From Primulina eburnea (lineage: Eukaryota; Streptophyta; Magnoliopsida; Lamiales; Gesneriaceae), in assembly GCF_022965805.1 (NCBI RefSeq), contig NW_027331361.1:1-64000 (forward strand): DNA of 64,000 nucleotides, written 5' to 3'. The translations under genes were made by a program, and so were the position numbers. Below, piece after piece: positions 1 to 10,893 of the stretch. The notes beneath the pieces are model-generated. The model searched no databases. It had not been told where the DNA came from and was given only the letters and a program-made list of their open reading frames with translations. The stretch's first letter is position 1. The number at the start of each line of letters is the position of its first letter.

Positions 1-250
1 CGCGGCATATCGCGCATAGCGCCGAACTACTACGTCTCGGCAGATATACACTCCGCATATGCGCACCACTAAACCGCGCATATGCGCCAATTGTTCTGGA
101 CGCTCCGCGCATATTCGCCACTACTCTCGCGCATATGCGCCCAGGCTGCTGTACATGTCACGCATATGCGCCACTCTTTCCGCGCATATGCGCCACTGCT
201 ACTGGAATTCTCATGCATATGCGCGCATTCCTTCGTGCATATGCGCCATA
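1..250 (-). repeat. Element H: internal part of an LTR with a GCGCATATGCGC motif cluster
   Basis: The stretch carries eight or more spaced copies or near-copies of the palindrome GCGCATATGCGC, separated by 15-30 bp of unrelated sequence. The same motif fills the promoter-proximal part of the F2 LTR at 30768-31049, so I read this as the U3 region of a related LTR. It is cut at 250 by element A, whose target duplication GCTTC lies at 251-255, and it resumes at 8103. The minus orientation is inferred from the LTR-like terminus at 8248. Open frames across it are low-complexity artefacts of the repeated motif. Confidence 0.55.
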
Positions 251-255
251 GCTTC

Positions 256-1733
256 TGTGGGGACCCGGGCTCTAAATCTTTTTCTTGGGATTAAATGGAT
301 TGTTATTCTAAAATGTGGGTCAATTTTTCGCTTTTATATTTAAATCCAAAATGTAACTAGACAAGCACAAGTTCTTTATTTAATTTACAACATACAAACA
401 TAAAATCTATGTCCTGTTCCGTATATCCTCAACTAACCAGTAATAAAATACAGTACATAACAAAAGACAACTACTGGTCCGTCTGCTAGGCCCGAGATCT
501 CCACGCTAACACGATCATCTCTGTCTCGACCCAAATCCTGCCCCACCTGTTGTTATGCACACATACAGACATAACAACAGCCGGAAAACCGGTGAGAACA
601 CATCCCAGTATAAACATGTGAACATGCATATAAATACTATAAAACATGAAACATGCTGATATGAATGTCATTCATATAAAATCATGAAATGCGAGCCTAA
701 TCATGTCTAGATGCGACTCGACTAAAACTCTAGGGATCCCGGTGTGAATAAGACGATCTATCACCTACCCTCCCAATCGGGGTGACGGTACGTCTTATTC
801 CTAGACTTCGGCCTGATCTGTATCCACGTCTACAAAGGGGCGGTGATCTTCCCCTAAGCTGGGATAGAACCGAACATCTAGAAGTCTGCCTGATCTCCAG
901 ACTGTCCTATCTTAATGCATGAATACAAAATCTGTAAACAAGCATAATCATCTAATGCAATGTAACATGATCTGTAAACAAAGCATAATAAGAATTGAAT
1001 ACAAGTTCTAATAAACATCTAATGCAATGTAACATGATCTGTAAACAAAGCATAGCGAGATTTGCATACAAGATCTATAAACAAATCTATAATAATAATA
1101 TCTATATCAAGATATAAACAATAAAACTCGTATGTGGTTTTGGTTGGGAAACTCAAATGTGATCTCATTTGAGTCGTGATTCCCCAAAAACAAAACATGT
1201 ATTATACCTTTCGTCGTAGAATTGCTGTTACAGTCGTGAAGATGAATCTGCAATAGAATGTCTAACACTTTCTAGGAAATGTTTCTTTAACACTTACTAA
1301 TCAAATGAAATCTCGCGCCTCTATTTATAGACAATGATCGGAAGATCCGATCCACTTCGGACGCTCCGATCTGACACACTTCGGACGCTCCGAACTCACT
1401 TCGGACGTTCCGAATCCTGCATGTCTTCCACGTCTCTAGCCAACTGTCTCGGATGATCCGAACTACGATCGGTCGATCCGAACTCTGCATGCCATCCATG
1501 TGTCCAGCCACCTGGCTCGGACGCTCCGAACGCCGAACGGACGATCCGAACGCATCGGACGATCCGATCCTGGTTCGGTCCTTCCGGTCTCACCGAAATA
1601 TAAATAATCCAACATTCTCGATATCGGTCAATCTAATCTCAATAGATATCATTTCTTATTTCTTATGGTTATGTACAATCTTCACAACATATCTATGAAT
1701 TCGTACATGTCAATCATTGCTCTGGGCATTACA
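256..1733 (-). repeat. Element A 3' LTR
   Basis: 1478 bp, almost identical to 6621-8097. Differences I noticed are one indel near 347, and substitutions near 416 and 1101. On the minus strand it starts TGTAATGCCC and ends GGGTCCCCACA. The element-start half carries the TCGGACGNTCCGA motif cluster (1338-1587) and a TATA box (1321-1330); the other half carries the conserved hairpin (746-800). Confidence 0.95.
746..800 (-). other. Conserved stem-loop in the transcribed part of the LTR
   Basis: The 10-bp arms GAATAAGACG (746-755) and CGTCTTATTC (791-800) are perfect inverted repeats, enclosing a second pairing of CACC with GGTG. The same arms occur in the other Gypsy LTRs: 7110-7164 (A 5' LTR), about 11406-11464 and the matching part of the B 5' LTR near 27611-27669, 32059-32117, 37222-37280, and 59508-59561. 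The loop sequence varies while the stem is kept. It lies downstream of the TATA box, so it should be present in the RNA. A role in RNA folding, packaging or dimerisation is inference only. Confidence 0.6.
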
Positions 1734-1748
1734 TTTCTCCCCCTCTAA
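1734..1748 (-). other. Element A polypurine tract
   Basis: On the minus strand AGAGGGGGAGAAA directly abuts the 3' LTR, the expected plus-strand primer. A few bases upstream (about 1754-1770 on the + strand) lies a TTCGAGGACGAA box that also occurs at the same place in F2 and, slightly changed, in E. Confidence 0.85.
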
Positions 1749-1826
1749 GACAGAAGTTCGTCCTCGAACTGAAGTAACCATACAAAGTATCTAAAACAGT
1801 TTGATAATCTAAAACTGAATACATAC

Positions 1827-4800
1827 TCATATCATATAAATAACTCGGGGTGTTTTCTGCCTCATGTTTTCTTCCGTTTCCCACGTCGCTTCCTCAATGC
1901 CATGTCGACTCCACTGAACTTTCACAAGTGGAATGGTCTTCGTTCTGAGCTGTTTGTCCTTTCGATCAAGAATCTGTATCGGTCGTTCTATATAGCTCAA
2001 GGTTTGATCAAGTTCAGCTTCGTTCGGTTGAATAACATGAGAAACATCTGGCATATATCTGCGTAACATTGATACATGAAATACGTCATGTATTCCGGAT
2101 AAAGAAGGAGGAAGAGCAAGTCGATAAGCTCGATCGCCAATCTTTTCAAGAATCTCGTACGGACCAATGTATCGAGGAGATAGCTTCCCACGTTTGCCAA
2201 ATCGCACAACGCCTCTAAAAGGAGAAATTTTCAAGAATACCCTATCTCCTACCTCAAATACTAACGGTCTACGTCTGATATTGGCGTACTTTGCTTGCCT
2301 ATCCTGTGCTGTCTTCATTCTTTTCTGAATAACCTTTACCTTCTCAGTCATGTCACGAATCATATCTGGCCCAAGTTCTGGTACTTCTGAAATATCATCC
2401 CAATATAGCGGAGATCTGCACCTCTTGCCATACAAAGCTTCAAACGGTGCCATCTCAATGCTTGTTTGATAGCTATTATTGTACGAGAATTCGCAAAGAG
2501 GTAGGGAATCTTGCCAACTAATGCCAAAATCTAGCACGACGGCTCTCAACATATCCTCTAATGTCTGGATAGTCCGTTCTGACTGTCCGTCTGTCTGAGG
2601 ATGGTAAGCAGTGCTAAGGTGTAAGGTCGTACCTAACGCCTGCTGTAAACTGTGCCAGAAGTGTGAAGTGAATCGTGGATCACGATCTGATACGATAGAC
2701 TTCGGCACTCCATGCAATCTGACTACCTCCCGAATATAAATCTCCGCCATCTGATCCTGTCTATACGTCATTCTATAAGGGATGAAACAAGCAGATTTGG
2801 TCAATCTGTCAATAATGACCCAAATCGCATCGCAACCTCTGGATGACCGAGGTAACTTCGTCACGAAATCCATGGAAATGTGGTCCCATTTCCATTCTGG
2901 AACGGATAAACTCTGAAGTAAACCCCCCGGCTTCTTCCTCTCGGCCTTCACCTGTTGGCAGTTCAAGCATTTAGACACAAATTCGGCAATGTCTGACTTC
3001 ATTTGTTTCCACCAGAATTGGGTCTTCAAGTCATTGTACATCTTCCTGCCACCAGGATGAATGCTGAACCGACTACAATGTGCCTCTGTCAGAATCTGCT
3101 GCCTCAAATCTGCAATATCTGGCACAACTAGACGGTTATTCACGTACAACACATGATCTCGTACCTGATATTCTGATACATGCCCTGATCTGACCATTTG
3201 GATTGATCTTTGCACATTCTGATCAGTTCTTTGTGCTTCCTTAATCCTCATAATCAAATTGGGCTCAACTTGGATCGTAAAGAGTCGTAGTGGCTTACTA
3301 TCTGTATCAAATTCTAATCCAGACATACAGCAATTTTCAACTAACTTGTTAACACCTATCGTCGATAGGGACAATGAACATACCTTACGACTCAAGGCAT
3401 CTGCTGCTGCATTTGACTTACCTGGATAATATTTGATTTCACAGTCAAAGTCTTTCAGAAGATCTAGCCATCTACGTTGCCTCATATTCAATTCTGATTG
3501 AGAAAATAGGTACTTTAAGCTCTTGTGATCGGAAAAGATCTCAAATTTCTCGCCATAGAGATAATGACGCCAAATCTTTAATGCAAACACGATAGCCGCC
3601 AATTCAAGATCATGAATGGGGTATCGAACTTCATGTGGCTTCAATTGTCTCGAGGCGTATGCGATCACATGACCTCGCTGCATAAGAACACATCCCAAAC
3701 CTCTATGAGACGCATCACAATATACAACAAAATCACCTGTACCTGAAGGTATCGTCAATACTGGAGCACTGGTCAGCCTTTTCTTCAATTCAACAAAGCT
3801 AGACTCACACTCCTCTGACCAAACAAATGGTGCATTCTTTTGTGTTAATTGAGTTATTGGTTTTGCAATACTGGAGAAATCTTTGATAAATCTTCTGTAG
3901 TATCCGGCTAAGCCCATGAAACTGCGTATTTCTGGTACAGAAGTCGGTCTCGACCAACTAATCACAGCTTCCACTTTACTCGGATCAACAGAAATACCAT
4001 CTCCAGAAATGATATGTCCTAAGAAGACAACTCTATTCAACCAAAACTCACACTTTGACAATTTAGCATACAGTCGCTCGTTTCTCAACGTCTGCAAAAC
4101 AATTCTGAGATGCTCTGCATGCTCATTTCTGTTCTTCGAATACACCAAAATGTCATCAATGAAGACAATCACAAATTCATCTAGATATCTCTGAAACACT
4201 TGGTTCATCAAGCCCATAAATACCGCAGGAGCATTTGTTAAACCAAAAGGCATGACAATAAATTCGTAATGTCCATACCTGGTTCGAAACGCTGTCTTTG
4301 GTATGTCTATATCTCGAACTCTGAGCTGATGATAACCAGAACGTAAATCAATCTTAGAATAGACCGAGGATCCCTGCAACTGATCAAATAGGTCATCGAT
4401 CCTAGGCAAAGGATATTTATTCTTGATCGTTGCCTTGTTCAACTGCCGGTAATCGATACACAACCGCATCGACCCATCTTTCTTTCGCACGAACAGCACC
4501 GGAGCGCCCCAAGGAGATACACTAGGTCTGATATATCCCTTGGCTAGAAGATCTTCTAATTGTGCTTTCAATTCTTTGAGTTCGATGGGTGCCATCCTAT
4601 ATGGAGCTCTCGAAATAGGTACGGTACCTGGCGCAAGTTCAATGCTGAAATCTACCTCACGAACCGGAGGTAATCCTGGGATCTCATCTGGAAAAATATC
4701 TGGAAATTCCCGTACTACTGGCAGATCTGCCAATGCCGGGCTCGACTTCTGCATATCTACAGCATAAACAAAGAAACCATCCGCTCCTTTCTGTAACAGT

Positions 4801-4916
4801 CTGTTCATAGTAAGAGCCGAAATCAAGGGAATCCGAGATCTGGAACCCTTCCCGTAGAATTTCCACTCGTCTGTCATCTCGGGTCTGAATCTGACAATCT
4901 TGTGGAAACAATCCAC
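1827..4916 (-). CDS. Element A pol: reverse transcriptase, RNase H, integrase, chromodomain
   Basis: A 1029-residue open frame covering most of a Ty3/Gypsy Pol. It starts inside the protease C-terminus. Reverse transcriptase spans about residues 95-275, with the catalytic FIDDI at 252-256. RNase H (YCDAS, later DHKSLKYL) spans about 385-510. The integrase zinc region ([11 protein letters not shown] to CLNCQQVK) is near 620-665, followed by the core with [16 protein letters not shown] and [11 protein letters not shown] supplying the D, D and E. The C-terminal 60 residues, with PIQILDR and WETEENM, match the chromodomain-like tail of Tekay/Del elements. A 1-base insertion near 4921 separates it from gag-protease. 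An extra T in the run near 1850 changes the last dozen residues relative to element B. The first methionine is not a natural start, since Pol would come from a Gag-Pol polyprotein. Confidence 0.93.
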   Translation of the reverse strand: MDCFHKIVRFRPEMTDEWKFYGKGSRSRIPLISALTMNRLLQKGADGFFVYAVDMQKSSPALADLPVVREFPDIFPDEIPGLPPVREVDFSIELAPGTVPISRAPYRMAPIELKELKAQLEDLLAKGYIRPSVSPWGAPVLFVRKKDGSMRLCIDYRQLNKATIKNKYPLPRIDDLFDQLQGSSVYSKIDLRSGYHQLRVRDIDIPKTAFRTRYGHYEFIVMPFGLTNAPAVFMGLMNQVFQRYLDEFVIVFIDDILVYSKNRNEHAEHLRIVLQTLRNERLYAKLSKCEFWLNRVVFLGHIISGDGISVDPSKVEAVISWSRPTSVPEIRSFMGLAGYYRRFIKDFSSIAKPITQLTQKNAPFVWSEECESSFVELKKRLTSAPVLTIPSGTGDFVVYCDASHRGLGCVLMQRGHVIAYASRQLKPHEVRYPIHDLELAAIVFALKIWRHYLYGEKFEIFSDHKSLKYLFSQSELNMRQRRWLDLLKDFDCEIKYYPGKSNAAADALSRKVCSLSLSTIGVNKLVENCCMSGLEFDTDSKPLRLFTIQVEPNLIMRIKEAQRTDQNVQRSIQMVRSGHVSEYQVRDHVLYVNNRLVVPDIADLRQQILTEAHCSRFSIHPGGRKMYNDLKTQFWWKQMKSDIAEFVSKCLNCQQVKAERKKPGGLLQSLSVPEWKWDHISMDFVTKLPRSSRGCDAIWVIIDRLTKSACFIPYRMTYRQDQMAEIYIREVVRLHGVPKSIVSDRDPRFTSHFWHSLQQALGTTLHLSTAYHPQTDGQSERTIQTLEDMLRAVVLDFGISWQDSLPLCEFSYNNSYQTSIEMAPFEALYGKRCRSPLYWDDISEVPELGPDMIRDMTEKVKVIQKRMKTAQDRQAKYANIRRRPLVFEVGDRVFLKISPFRGVVRFGKRGKLSPRYIGPYEILEKIGDRAYRLALPPSLSGIHDVFHVSMLRRYMPDVSHVIQPNEAELDQTLSYIERPIQILDRKDKQLRTKTIPLVKVQWSRHGIEEATWETEENMRQKTPRVIYMI

Positions 4917-6369
4917 GGTAGGCTCTGTACTTCGTTAGCATGTCAATACCGACTATACAATCAAAATCAGCTAGACCCAACACTATACAATCTAGGTCAA
5001 TCTCATGCCCCTCAAACTGTAGAATGCAATGTCTAACCGTAGTTACAGATATTAATCCACTTCCCAACGGAGAATTAATAGACACAACGTCTAACAAAGA
5101 CTCAACAGGCAATGAATGCAACAATGCAAATCGTTCTGAGATGAATGTATGCGATGCACCTGTATCTATCAAGATATAAGCAGGATAACCATAAAGGAGA
5201 CAGTTACCTGCTATAACATCATCTGGTGCATCTTGTGCTTGCTCCTCTGTCAACGCAAACACTTGGGCCTGTTGCCTCGGAGGTTGAGTCACAGTCTGAC
5301 TACCTCGGCCTCTGGGTGGAGTCGGTGCTGGTGGAGGCTGAAAAGAGTGAACCGACGATGCCTGCCGCTCAAACTGAGGTACTGAACCGGATGCTCTTCC
5401 ACTCTGGCCTTGCTGTACACCTCTCTGTGGACAGACTTTGGCAAAATGCCCCGGTTGCCTACAAATGTTGCATCGGCCTGTAACTCCTTGGCACTGTTCA
5501 GTCGCATGCCTACCTCCACAATTATTGCAATATACACCTGAAGTCCTTGAACTTTGATCAAAACCAGTCTGTCTTGATCCGCTGGAGCTGGATGAACTGC
5601 TCCCAGGTCGCTTAAACTGCTTCCCTTTCGCCTTCAACTGTTCTTTGCGTCCACTACCACTACCACCACTTTCGAATCGAGGAGGAGGAACTTGGGATGG
5701 AGGTAGTGGCGGTCTCGGACTCGGTGCAACATACGGAGCACTCCGTTGTCTAAGCAATCCTGCTTCAGCTCCTTTGGCACGATTCAATGCATCCGAGAAG
5801 TTATCGGGTCTCCCAGTATTGACCAATGTAAAGATATCTGGATTCAGGCCATTTATAAACTGATCCGCCATGGCCTCGTCATTTCCTGAAACATGGGGTG
5901 CAAAACGAAGCAAAGAAGAGAATTTAGCAACATACTCCTCAATGTTCAATGGCCCTTGCCTCAGGTTTGCGAATTCAGCGCCTTTATCTTTACGGTAAGA
6001 TACAGGGAAGAATCGCTGATAAAACTCGGTCTTGAATACCTTCCAAGAAATTTCGGTACCCCGCTGCTCTAAAGCTCTCCTAATGTTCAACCACCAATTC
6101 TTTGCTATATCTTGCAATTGATGGCCAATTAGCTTGATCCTCTTCTCATCACTGTACTCCAACGAGTCGAATAGCATCTCAATATCTTCAAGCCAACTTT
6201 CGCACTCGATGGCATTCTCGGTACCTTTTAAAGTGGGAGGTCGAAAGGATTGGAATCGCTTCAGCAACGTCTCCATAGGGGTCGCCGTAACATCCATAGG
6301 ATCTCCGGATGTACTCCCCTGCTCTGGCGCTGCTGGTCGTAGAGGTACGGCTGCTCTTCTAGGAGGCAT
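4684..6369 (-). CDS. Element A gag and aspartic protease
   Basis: A 561-residue frame starting [10 protein letters not shown] at the first ATG after the primer site. Residues about 35-200 are the retrotransposon Gag core ([42 protein letters not shown]). A serine-rich linker and a CNNC-type knuckle (near 281) precede the CCHC knuckle [14 protein letters not shown] (about 300-313), which binds RNA. The aspartic protease active site DTGAS is at about 402-406. True homology ends near 4922, where one extra base relative to element B shifts the frame; the last ~80 residues are off-frame readthrough. In B the same region runs on into reverse transcriptase, so Gag and Pol were one frame in the ancestor. 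Confidence 0.93.
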   Translation of the reverse strand: MPPRRAAVPLRPAAPEQGSTSGDPMDVTATPMETLLKRFQSFRPPTLKGTENAIECESWLEDIEMLFDSLEYSDEKRIKLIGHQLQDIAKNWWLNIRRALEQRGTEISWKVFKTEFYQRFFPVSYRKDKGAEFANLRQGPLNIEEYVAKFSSLLRFAPHVSGNDEAMADQFINGLNPDIFTLVNTGRPDNFSDALNRAKGAEAGLLRQRSAPYVAPSPRPPLPPSQVPPPRFESGGSGSGRKEQLKAKGKQFKRPGSSSSSSSGSRQTGFDQSSRTSGVYCNNCGGRHATEQCQGVTGRCNICRQPGHFAKVCPQRGVQQGQSGRASGSVPQFERQASSVHSFQPPPAPTPPRGRGSQTVTQPPRQQAQVFALTEEQAQDAPDDVIAGNCLLYGYPAYILIDTGASHTFISERFALLHSLPVESLLDVVSINSPLGSGLISVTTVRHCILQFEGHEIDLDCIVLGLADFDCIVGIDMLTKYRAYRGLFPQDCQIQTRDDRRVEILREGFQISDSLDFGSYYEQTVTERSGWFLCLCCRYAEVEPGIGRSASSTGISRYFSR

Positions 6370-6602
6370 ATCTAATAATCCAACTGATTAGTAAACAAGA
6401 TATACAACTGTCTCAGCCATCATCTAGTCAGTTACCTCTGATCTAGAATCGGTTCTGATTCAGTCAATCACATGCTGAAATTAATCAAATACCAAACAAC
6501 ATGTAATAAGAAAGCAATAATCATGCTAGCACATCATCAAGCAAGGAAGAAGACTCGATCTACCCCGCTCATTCTATCCTATTTCAGTCTAACGGAACTA
6601 TC
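6370..6602 (-). other. Element A leader between primer site and gag
   Basis: About 230 bp of AT-rich untranslated leader. I see no ORF or strong repeat in it. The equivalent leader of B (26850-27080) is closely similar. Confidence 0.6.
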
Positions 6603-6615
6603 GGCTCTGATACCA
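6603..6615 (-). other. Element A primer-binding site (tRNA-iMet)
   Basis: The minus strand reads TGGTATCAGAGCC, five bases inside the 5' LTR, complementary to the 3' end of plant initiator tRNA-Met. This primes minus-strand DNA synthesis and fixes the element's orientation. Confidence 0.92.
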
Positions 6616-6620
6616 CCTGT

Positions 6621-8097
6621 TGTGGGGACCCGGGCTCTAAATCTTTTTCTTGGGATTAAATGGATTGTTATTCTAAAATGTGGGTCAATTTTTCGCTTTT
6701 ATATTTAAATCAAAATGTAACTAGACAAGCACAAGTTCTTTATTTAATTTACAACATACAAACATAAAATCTATGTCTTGTTCCGTATATCCTCAACTAA
6801 CCAGTAATAAAATACAGTACATAACAAAAGACAACTACTGGTCCGTCTGCTAGGCCCGAGATCTCCACGCTAACACGATCATCTCTGTCTCGACCCAAAT
6901 CCTGCCCCACCTGTTGTTATGCACACATACAGACATAACAACAGCCGGAAAACCGGTGAGAACACATCCCAGTATAAACATGTGAACATGCATATAAATA
7001 CTATAAAACATGAAACATGCTGATATGAATGTCATTCATATAAAATCATGAAATGCGAGCCTAATCATGTCTAGATGCGACTCGACTAAAACTCTAGGGA
7101 TCCCGGTGTGAATAAGACGATCTATCACCTACCCTCCCAATCGGGGTGACGGTACGTCTTATTCCTAGACTTCGGCCTGATCTGTATCCACGTCTACAAA
7201 GGGGCGGTGATCTTCCCCTAAGCTGGGATAGAACCGAACATCTAGAAGTCTGCCTGATCTCCAGACTGTCCTATCTTAATGCATGAATACAAAATCTGTA
7301 AACAAGCATAATCATCTAATGCAATGTAACATGATCTGTAAACAAAGCATAATAAGAATTGAATACAAGTTCTAATAAACATCTAATGCAATGTAACATG
7401 ATCTGTAAACAAAGCATAGCGAGATTTGCATACAAGATCTATAAACAAATCTATAATAATAATACCTATATCAAGATATAAACAATAAAACTCGTATGTG
7501 GTTTTGGTTGGGAAACTCAAATGTGATCTCATTTGAGTCGTGATTCCCCAAAAACAAAACATGTATTATACCTTTCGTCGTAGAATTGCTGTTACAGTCG
7601 TGAAGATGAATCTGCAATAGAATGTCTAACACTTTCTAGGAAATGTTTCTTTAACACTTACTAATCAAATGAAATCTCGCGCCTCTATTTATAGACAATG
7701 ATCGGAAGATCCGATCCACTTCGGACGCTCCGATCTGACACACTTCGGACGCTCCGAACTCACTTCGGACGTTCCGAATCCTGCATGTCTTCCACGTCTC
7801 TAGCCAACTGTCTCGGATGATCCGAACTACGATCGGTCGATCCGAACTCTGCATGCCATCCATGTGTCCAGCCACCTGGCTCGGACGCTCCGAACGCCGA
7901 ACGGACGATCCGAACGCATCGGACGATCCGATCCTGGTTCGGTCCTTCCGGTCTCACCGAAATATAAATAATCCAACATTCTCGATATCGGTCAATCTAA
8001 TCTCAATAGATATCATTTCTTATTTCTTATGGTTATGTACAATCTTCACAACATATCTATGAATTCGTACATGTCAATCATTGCTCTGGGCATTACA
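6621..8097 (-). repeat. Element A 5' LTR
   Basis: 1477 bp, near-identical to 256-1733. It is followed at 8098-8102 by GCTTC, the right copy of the target duplication. It carries the promoter region at 7685-7951 and the stem-loop at about 7110-7164. Confidence 0.95.
7685..7951 (-). promoter_or_regulatory. Element A LTR promoter: TATA box plus TCGGACGNTCCGA motif cluster
   Basis: The minus strand has CTATAAATAG at 7694-7685. Directly upstream (7702-7951) lie ten copies or near-copies of the palindrome TCGGACGNTCCGA, 13 bp each, at irregular spacing. The same layout is in the other LTR at 1321-1587. An iterated palindrome beside a TATA box suggests a binding site for a dimeric factor. No specific factor can be named from the sequence. 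Confidence 0.7.
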
Positions 8098-8102
8098 GCT
8101 TC

Positions 8103-8248
8103 GGCCCTTTACATTTATTCTTCACCTTTCACATCTTTTCTCATGTCTTTCCTACCCTCATTTTACTTAGTGTTTCTCATGCAATGTCATGCACTCTCAC
8201 ACTATCGAATATCGCATAGATGAAGATTAATAAATCTCGAGCCTTACA
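8103..8248 (-). repeat. Element H: LTR 5' terminus continuing beyond element A
   Basis: This is the continuation of the 1-250 sequence after removal of element A. Read on the minus strand it begins TGTAAGGCTC at 8248, resembling the TGTAATGCCC start of the neighbouring Gypsy LTRs. The motif cluster begins about 150 bp in, against about 172 bp in F2. The integrase-derived satellite starts directly at 8249. The other end of H lies left of the window, so its target duplication and internal region cannot be checked. Confidence 0.45.
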
Positions 8249-10893
8249 CATGGCATGCCTAGGACTATTGTTTCTGGTCGCGATGTTAAATTCTTGAGTT
8301 ACTTTTGGAAGACTTTATGGGCTAAACTTGGCACAAATTGTTATTTTCTACTACTTGTCATCCTCAAACGGATGGACAAACTGAAGTTGTCAATAGGATT
8401 TTGGGAACACTTTTGCGTGCTTTTCTTAAAAAGAACCTTGAATGACATTTCTATGGACTTTATTTTGGGGTTGCCTAGGACTAAGAAGGGGAGGGATTCT
8501 ATTTTTGTTGTTGTGGATAGATTCTCTAAGATGGCACATATAAAACCGATTATGCTTCAAACATTGCGGATTTGTTCTTTAGAGAAGTCGTTAGTTTGAA
8601 TGGCATGCCTAGGACAATTGTTTCTGGTCGCGATGTTAAATTCATGAGTTACTTTTGGAAGACTTTATGGGCCAAACTTGACAAAAAATTGTTGTTTTCT
8701 ACTACATGTCATGCTAAACCGATGGACAAACTGAAGTTGTCAATAGAACTTTGGGAACACTTTTGCGTGTTTTCTTAAAAAGAACTTGGATTGTCATTTC
8801 TATGGACTTTATTTTGGGGTTGTCCTGGACTAAGAAGGGGAGGGATTCTATTTTTGTGGTTGTGGATAGATTCTCTAAGATGGCACATTTTATAGCTTGT
8901 CATAAAACCGATGATGCTTCAAACATTGCGGGTATGTTCTTTAGAGAAGTCGCTAGGTTGCATGGGATGCCTAGGACTATTGATTCTGTTCGCGATGTTA
9001 AACTCTTGAGTTACTTTTGGAATACTTTATGGGCTAAACTTGGCACAAAATTGTTGTTTTCTACTACTTGTTACGGATGGACAAACTGTAGTTGTCAATA
9101 GAACTTTGGGAACACTTTTTCGTGTTATTTTTAAAAAGAACTTGGATGGACATTTCTATGGACTTTATTTTGTGGTTGCCTAGGACTAAGAAGGGGGGGG
9201 ATTCTATTTTTGTTGTTGTGGATAGATTCTTTAAGATGGCACATTTTATACCTTGTCATAAAACCGATGATGCTTCAAACATTGCGGATTTGTTCTTTAG
9301 AGAAGTCGTTATTTAGCACGGCATGCCTAGGACAATTGTTTCTGGTCGCGATGTTAAATTCATGAGTTACTTTTGGAATACTTTATGGGCTAAACTTGAC
9401 AAAAAATTGTTGTTTTCTACTACTTGTCATGCTCAAACGGATGGACAAACTGAAGTTGTCAATAGGATTTTGGGAACACTTTTGCGTGCTATTCTTAAAA
9501 AGAACTAGGATTGACATTTCTATGGACTTTATTTTGGGATTGTCTAGGACTAAGAAGGGGAGGGATTCTATTTTTGTTGTTGTGGATAGATTCTCTAAGA
9601 TGGCACATTTCATAGCTTGTCATAAAACCGATGATGCTTCAAACATTGCGGATTTGTTCTTTAGAGAAGTCGTTAGGTTGCATGGCATGCCTAGGAATAT
9701 TGTTTCTGGTCGCGATGTTAAATTCTTGAGTTACTTTTGGAATACTTTATGGGCTAAACTTGGCTCAAAATTGTTGTTTTCTACTACTTGTCATTCTCAA
9801 ACGGATGGACAAACTGAAGTTGTCAATAGAACTTTGGGAACACTTTTGCATGCTTTTCTTAAAAAGAACTTGGATTGACATTTCTATGGACTTTATTTTG
9901 GGGTTGTCTAGGACTAAGACTGGGAGGGATTCTATTTTTGTTGTTGTGGATAGATTCTCTAGGATGGCACATTTTATAGCTTGTCATAAAACCGATGATG
10001 CTTCGAACATTGCGGATTTGTTCTTTAGAGAAGTCGTTAGGTTGCATAGGATGCCTAGAACTTTTGTTTCTGGTCGCGATGTTAAATTCTTGAGTTACTT
10101 TTTAAGATTTTCTGGGCTAAACTTGGCACAAAATTGTTGTTTTCTACTACTTGTCATGCTCAAACGGATGGACAAACTGTAGTTGTCAATAGGATTTTTG
10201 GAACACATTTGCGTGCTTTTCTTAAAAAGAACCTTGATTGACATTTTTATGGACTTTATTTTGGGGTTGCCTAGGACTAAGAAGGGGAGGGATTCTATTT
10301 TTGTTGTTGTGGATAGATTCTTTAAGATGGCACATTTTATAGCTTGTCATAAAACCGATGATGCTTCAAACATTGCGGATTTGTTCTTTAGAGAAGTCGT
10401 TATTTAGCACGGCATGCCTAGGACAATTGTTTCTGGTCGCGATGTTAAATTCATGAGTTACTTTTGGAAGACTTTATGGGCTAAACTTGACAAAAAATTG
10501 TTGCTTTCTACTACTTGTCACGCTCAAACGGTTGGACAAACTGAAGTTGTCAATAGGATTTTGGGAACACTTTTGCGTGCTATTCTTAAAAAGAACTTGG
10601 ATTGACATTTCTATGGACTTTATTTTGGGGTTATCTAGGACTAAGAAGGGGAGGGATTCTATTTTTGTTGTTGTGGATAGATTCTTTAAGATGGCACATT
10701 TTATAGCTTGTCATAAAACCGATGATGCTTCAAACATTGCGGATTTGTTCTTTAGAGAAGTCGTTAGGTTGCATGGCATGCCTAGAACTTTTGTTTCTGG
10801 TCGCGATGTTAAATTCTTGAGTTACTTTTGAAAGATTTTCTGGGCTAAACTTGGCACAAAATTGTTGTTTTCTACTACTTGTCATGCTCAAAC
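8249..10893 (+). repeat. Integrase-derived 364-bp tandem satellite, segment 1
   Basis: About 7.3 head-to-tail units. The anchor CATTTCTATGG recurs near 8446, 8795, 9151, 9515, 9879, 10242 and 10606, giving steps of about 349, 356, 364, 364, 363 and 364 bp. Each unit translates as an integrase catalytic core, from [13 protein letters not shown] through SGRDVKF to [13 protein letters not shown], and then jumps back to its own start. The second catalytic aspartate is usually glycine (SGRD). Because 364 is not a multiple of three, each unit is in a different frame, so only one- to two-unit frames with stops exist. It is not a gene. The sequence differs from the integrases of A, B and E, so the donor was another Gypsy family. 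Element B interrupts it at 10893. Confidence 0.88.

Larger units (their letters stand above)
251..8102 (-). mobile_element. Element A: full-length Ty3/Gypsy (Tekay/Del-like chromovirus) retrotransposon
   Basis: A complete element with LTRs of 1478 and 1477 bp, bounded by TG...CA on the element's own strand and flanked by the 5-bp duplication GCTTC (251-255 and 8098-8102). In minus-strand order it has the 5' LTR, a tRNA-Met primer site, gag with a CCHC knuckle, protease, reverse transcriptase, RNase H, integrase, a C-terminal chromodomain-like segment, a polypurine tract and the 3' LTR. By eye the two LTRs differ at about three positions, implying recent insertion. Two 1-base insertions, near 4921 and 1850, break the reading frame, so this copy is probably not autonomous. 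It sits inside the LTR of H. Confidence 0.95.

Noticed and set aside
59..343. Frames at 59-343 and 30685-31093 with repeated RAYAP/ICA peptides
   Set aside because: They are translations of the GCGCATATGCGC motif clusters in several frames on both strands, without start context or homology.
8255..10831. Many overlapping frames of 60-160 codons with integrase similarity, as separate genes
   Set aside because: Each frame is one to two satellite units long and ends because the 364-bp unit shifts phase. They are translations of a repeat, not genes.
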